A stretch of DNA of 9,042 nt from Actinomycetota bacterium (lineage in GTDB: Bacteria; Actinomycetota; Actinomycetes; Nanopelagicales; Nanopelagicaceae), in contig SXRC01000034.1 of assembly GCA_005793655.1 (NCBI GenBank), positions 1-9,042 of the forward strand, in the 5' to 3' direction. Below are positions 6,069 through 9,042 of the stretch, in pieces. Under the pieces are notes generated by a model. That model made no database searches, was not told the DNA's origin, and saw only the letters and a list, made by a program, of their open reading frames with translations. Made by a program: the position numbers and the translations under genes. How positions within the stretch are numbered: position 1 is the stretch's first letter; every line of letters begins with the position of its first letter.

Positions 6069-9042
6069 GGCGTGATCACCGATCTGCCATTGGGTTGAAT
6101 TGGGCAGGAGGATTTCACCGCGCAACTTCGGCAACGATCATTAATAGTGGCGATGAATGAGCTCTTACTCATTTCTTGGGCAATCTGTGAAATCTGCTCA
6201 CTAACCTCCTTGGCATCAACCTTTTCTTGTACCCGCTCCTGCACACTTTTGACCTTGTGATCTCCCACGTAAATTAATTGCGCCCCATCAACCTCTTGAT
6301 GATCTAACTTATTTTTAAATCCATCATTTACCACCGCCAATTGATAAGTTTGTAACTGCTTATTGGTGCGAGCATCCTCCTTAGATATCACAGTGGCGCC
6401 AGTCTTTAAATCCACGATGTAATACTTATTATCTGCGGTTAATTCAATGCGATCTATCGCACCAGAAACTATTGCATTTCCTAATTTGAACTCAAATTTC
6501 TCCTCCACCGCCACTAGTTTGTTTTTGTTTTCAAGATTCCAACCATAAAACTTCTTGAGCATCAATGATGCCCTGCGATACTCATAATCTTTAATCCAAC
6601 CTCGATTCATATCAATTAAACTCCACGCACCTTTCAGCTTAGATTCAAGTTGATCAAGAGATAAGGAGGGATCATCTTTTAATTGCGCCGCAATTACGTG
6701 GATTGCACTTCCTAAAACCTGCGCGGTTGAATCAGCATCCCGGCCACCTGATTGTTCAAGAAGCCACTTAAGCCCGCACTCAGTAAAGGATTCAAGTGAG
6801 CTAGGAGATATGCGCAGCACCTCTTGATCGGTAATCACCGGTGAGGTGGTAGAAGGTGGTGTGATGCCAACCCAATTTCTTGGCTCTGCTGCCGCTACGC
6901 CATTACTTGCCAAGGTTTTAAGTGCGCGGGTTACAAACTCTGCCTGCTCACCAGTTGCATCCTTGGCCATTCTTCTTAGCTCTGCAACCAATGCTGGTTG
7001 CGTAATCCCTCGTTGCCTACTTGAAATCTTTATTTCATCTGGTGCTAATTTTTCAAAGTACCGTGATGGTTGATTATCCTCTTGTGAGACTGCAGTAATA
7101 AATAATTTCGACGTTGCCCGAGATAAGGCAACATTTAATAATCTTTGTTCATCTGCTACTAATCCAGCAGCAGATATTGCATCTAATTGCTGGGCGTTGC
7201 TGATTCCATGGCGAAAGATCTCCACTAGTCGCTCACTGCCTAGCAATGAGCCGCGCTGTCTTAGATTGGGCCAACTGCCCTCCTGCATTCCCGCAGCCGC
7301 TACATACCGCCACTGCAAACCTTTAGCTGAGTGCACAGTCATTATCGAAACCGCTTCACCTTTTTGCGCAGTTGCGGTGATGCTATCTGACAATATTTTC
7401 TCACCCAGCAACTGGTCAATAAATAAAGCTGCACCGCCACCAAGAAGCCGTTGACTAAACCTTCTTGCCACTTCAAATAAGGTAATGACCGCATCTAAGT
7501 TTTGATCAGCCACCGCCCCCACTCTGCCGCCAGCAATGGCTTGCTGTTGCCAATAAGTTTGCAGCAGCTCACCCTCATAATTTTTTGCATGACTCCAAAT
7601 GCTCCAAAGTAAATCTGAGATATCTTTTGATTTTGCATAATCTTTTTTTACTTCTTTGATTAAATCATTTATCCGCTTAAGTGGAGTTAATTGTTCCCAT
7701 GGTAGATCTGGGGTAGGAGTGGTTAGGTGATCAAGAATTAACTGGGTTGAATTTTTTTGATTACCCTCTTTTTGCTCCTTAGTTAGCGCAATTCGCATGG
7801 CACGCAGTGAGATTGCATCCGCTCCAGCAAACTCACCTCTTAATAACTCCTCAATCTGCTCCCAATTTGCTGGAATTAATTTGAGCTGTCCTAAAACAAT
7901 CTGTGCGATAGTAATAATTGGCTTTATTGCTGGGTTATCAGCTAGTGATAACGCCGCTGCATCTATCTCAACTGGAATTGAATTAACTGCAAATGCCCGA
8001 GCCAGCGCAGCAACCTGTGCGCCAGGTGATCTAAGAATTACCGCCATCTCAGACCAATTAACCCCATCCCTTAAATGCACCGCCCTGAATTGATGAGCAA
8101 TAAAATTTGCCTCATCACTAGCACTTGCCAGCATTACAACATTTTTTTCCACTATATTTCGATAAACAATTGGCAGCGTAATTTTATTTTTAATCCCAGA
8201 ATCTTCAAGATCGGTAAGCAAATTCTCTGGATCTGCGCCCCGAAATCTGCCAACTGCAGAATCAGGATCTGCAAAAATAACTAATTCATCACCACTTAAT
8301 AACTGCAGTAATTTGCGCTGCGCCTTATCTGACTCTTGAAACTCATCAACATAAATGACTTTAAATAATTTGCGATACTTCGCAAGCAAGACCTGATTAC
8401 TTTCAAGTTTTTCAACTGCCTCAATCACAATCTCACTAGGGTCAATGCGGATTATTGAATTTGATGGGGTGAGATCTTTAAGAGTTGAGACTGCTTTATA
8501 TCTGCGCCAGAAATCACAAATAGCTGGCCAGTATTTTTGTTGATACTTTTTACTAGCAGCCAGCAGCTCATCAGGTGAACTGCCCCGCTCAGTTGCTCGG
8601 TTTATAAACTCCCGCAGCTCTTTAGCAAATCCTCTGGTGGCGAGAGCTGGGATTAAATCCTTTGGCCAAGATGTTTTACTTAGATCCTTAATATCTTGTG
8701 CAAGTAGCTCTCTTATTTGGGCATCTTGTTCAGCGCCAGAGAGCAGCACATACTTTTTGTTTTCACCCGCGCTAATATTAATTGGATCATTTAAGATCAT
8801 AAATGCTAGTGAGTGAAAAGTTCTAGCGATCGGCTCATTGACAGTATGGGCTTTGGGATTTGCAGCTGCAATCTGATCACGTAATTTACTTGCGCTGGCG
8901 CGGCCATAGGTAATAGCTAAGATTGAGTTTGGATCTTCCCCATTGCCAATTCGATTTGTGATTGCTGAAATTAAGGTTGAAGTTTTTCCACTTCCTGCCC
9001 TACCCATTACCAATAACTTTGTGCTGCGATGATTTATTACCG
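6065..9042 (-). CDS. adnA: AdnA subunit of the AdnAB helicase-nuclease (N-terminus cut by right window edge)
   Basis: AdnA is the partner of AdnB in break resection. In the mycobacterial enzyme its nuclease cuts the 5' strand and its iron-sulfur subdomain sits at the fork. The frame stays open to the window edge (visible start VINHRSTKLLVMG), so the TTG at 9013 is not a real start; about 991 residues are present, against about 1045 in mycobacteria. Counting from that TTG: Walker A GRAGSGKT (4-11), Ia TYGRASA (35-41), TFHSLAF (65-71), II VDEFQESD (222-229), III ADPDSAVGRFRGA (248-260), IV VYRN (283-286), V TVHSAKGLQWRYV (559-571), VI VALSRA (628-633). The RecB-type nuclease has His772, Asp854 in GAIDRIE, Asp868 and Lys870 in VDLKTG, and Gln888 with Tyr890. 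Cys746 together with Cys961, Cys964 and Cys970 forms the C...Cx2Cx5C pattern of the AddB/AdnA iron-sulfur cluster. Motif III lacks the usual Gln and aromatic residue. The gene is followed directly by adnB. Confidence 0.93.
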   Translation of the reverse strand, partial: VINHRSTKLLVMGRAGSGKTSTLISAITNRIGNGEDPNSILAITYGRASASKLRDQIAAANPKAHTVNEPIARTFHSLAFMILNDPINISAGENKKYVLLSGAEQDAQIRELLAQDIKDLSKTSWPKDLIPALATRGFAKELREFINRATERGSSPDELLAASKKYQQKYWPAICDFWRRYKAVSTLKDLTPSNSIIRIDPSEIVIEAVEKLESNQVLLAKYRKLFKVIYVDEFQESDKAQRKLLQLLSGDELVIFADPDSAVGRFRGADPENLLTDLEDSGIKNKITLPIVYRNIVEKNVVMLASASDEANFIAHQFRAVHLRDGVNWSEMAVILRSPGAQVAALARAFAVNSIPVEIDAAALSLADNPAIKPIITIAQIVLGQLKLIPANWEQIEELLRGEFAGADAISLRAMRIALTKEQKEGNQKNSTQLILDHLTTPTPDLPWEQLTPLKRINDLIKEVKKDYAKSKDISDLLWSIWSHAKNYEGELLQTYWQQQAIAGGRVGAVADQNLDAVITLFEVARRFSQRLLGGGAALFIDQLLGEKILSDSITATAQKGEAVSIMTVHSAKGLQWRYVAAAGMQEGSWPNLRQRGSLLGSERLVEIFRHGISNAQQLDAISAAGLVADEQRLLNVALSRATSKLFITAVSQEDNQPSRYFEKLAPDEIKISSRQRGITQPALVAELRRMAKDATGEQAEFVTRALKTLASNGVAAAEPRNWVGITPPSTTSPVITDQEVLRISPSSLESFTECGLKWLLEQSGGRDADSTAQVLGSAIHVIAAQLKDDPSLSLDQLESKLKGAWSLIDMNRGWIKDYEYRRASLMLKKFYGWNLENKNKLVAVEEKFEFKLGNAIVSGAIDRIELTADNKYYIVDLKTGATVISKEDARTNKQLQTYQLAVVNDGFKNKLDHQEVDGAQLIYVGDHKVKSVQERVQEKVDAKEVSEQISQIAQEMSKSSFIATINDRCRSCAVKSSCPIQPNGRSVITP
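6076..6080 (-). promoter_or_regulatory. Ribosome binding site supporting the adnB start
   Basis: GGTGA on the minus strand lies 7 nt before the ATG at 6068, inside the last codons of adnA. It supports starting adnB at the ATGA overlap rather than 66 bp upstream. Together with the 4-bp stop/start overlap it suggests translational coupling, which would help produce the two subunits in equal amounts (inference). Confidence 0.55.

Noticed and set aside
6069..6134. A 22-residue N-terminal extension of AdnB reaching an in-frame start at 6134.
   Set aside because: The extra codons are read in another frame through the 3' end of adnA, including the codons for the iron-sulfur cysteines. The ATG at 6068 has a GGTGA 7 nt upstream, forms a typical ATGA overlap, and matches where AdnB proteins usually begin (MIKYS before the motor).
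9011..9013. TTG as the start codon of adnA.
   Set aside because: The frame remains open upstream to the window edge, and the preceding residues (NHRSTKLL) look like the normal beta strand leading into Walker A, so the true start is beyond 9042.
1..9042. Search for RNA genes, CRISPR arrays, insertion sequences, long repeats and defence-island genes.
   Set aside because: Nothing of these kinds was seen. Almost every base is within the five coding regions, and the tandem helicase-nuclease genes match the housekeeping AdnAB pair rather than a new antiviral system.

Overview
The window looks like part of a small, tightly packed actinobacterial chromosome. By eye the G+C content is low, roughly 40%. 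The gene order, running leftward from the right edge, is adnA-adnB, then an opposite-strand nuclease-fold gene, then nudC-uvrD2. As I recall, mycobacteria have adnA-adnB, a potassium-channel-like gene, nudC and uvrD2 in this order. Low G+C with almost no intergenic DNA suggests a streamlined freshwater actinobacterium of the acI/Nanopelagicales type. This assignment is inferred and rests on no marker gene.

Layout. Positions 1-1039 (minus) hold the N-terminal third or so of the SF1 helicase UvrD2, cut by the left edge. Positions 1030-1950 (minus) hold NudC, an NAD(H)-hydrolysing Nudix enzyme whose 3' end overlaps uvrD2 by 10 bp. Positions 1951-1975 are the only intergenic DNA, and they contain two back-to-back -10 elements, each placed for leaderless transcription of its gene. 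Positions 1976-2821 (plus) encode an endonuclease/exonuclease/phosphatase (EEP) fold protein. Its 3' end overlaps the 3' end of adnB (2808-6068, minus) by 14 bp. adnB overlaps adnA (6065 to the right edge, minus) by 4 bp. The N-terminus of AdnA lies outside the window.

Function. AdnA and AdnB form the actinobacterial motor-nuclease that resects double-strand breaks, the counterpart of RecBCD and AddAB. Both subunits here carry an N-terminal UvrD-type motor and a C-terminal RecB-type nuclease. AdnA also has the four cysteines of an iron-sulfur nuclease subdomain. UvrD2 is a related 3'-to-5' helicase, so three UvrD-family motors lie within 9 kb. NudC belongs to NAD metabolism or NAD-cap removal from RNA. 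The EEP protein has a complete catalytic set but no known substrate.

I found no RNA genes, mobile elements, CRISPR arrays or long repeats, and no evidence of an entirely new system. The points most worth a second look are the mirror-image leaderless promoters, the EEP gene at the position I recall being a channel gene in mycobacteria, and the altered helicase motif III in AdnA.
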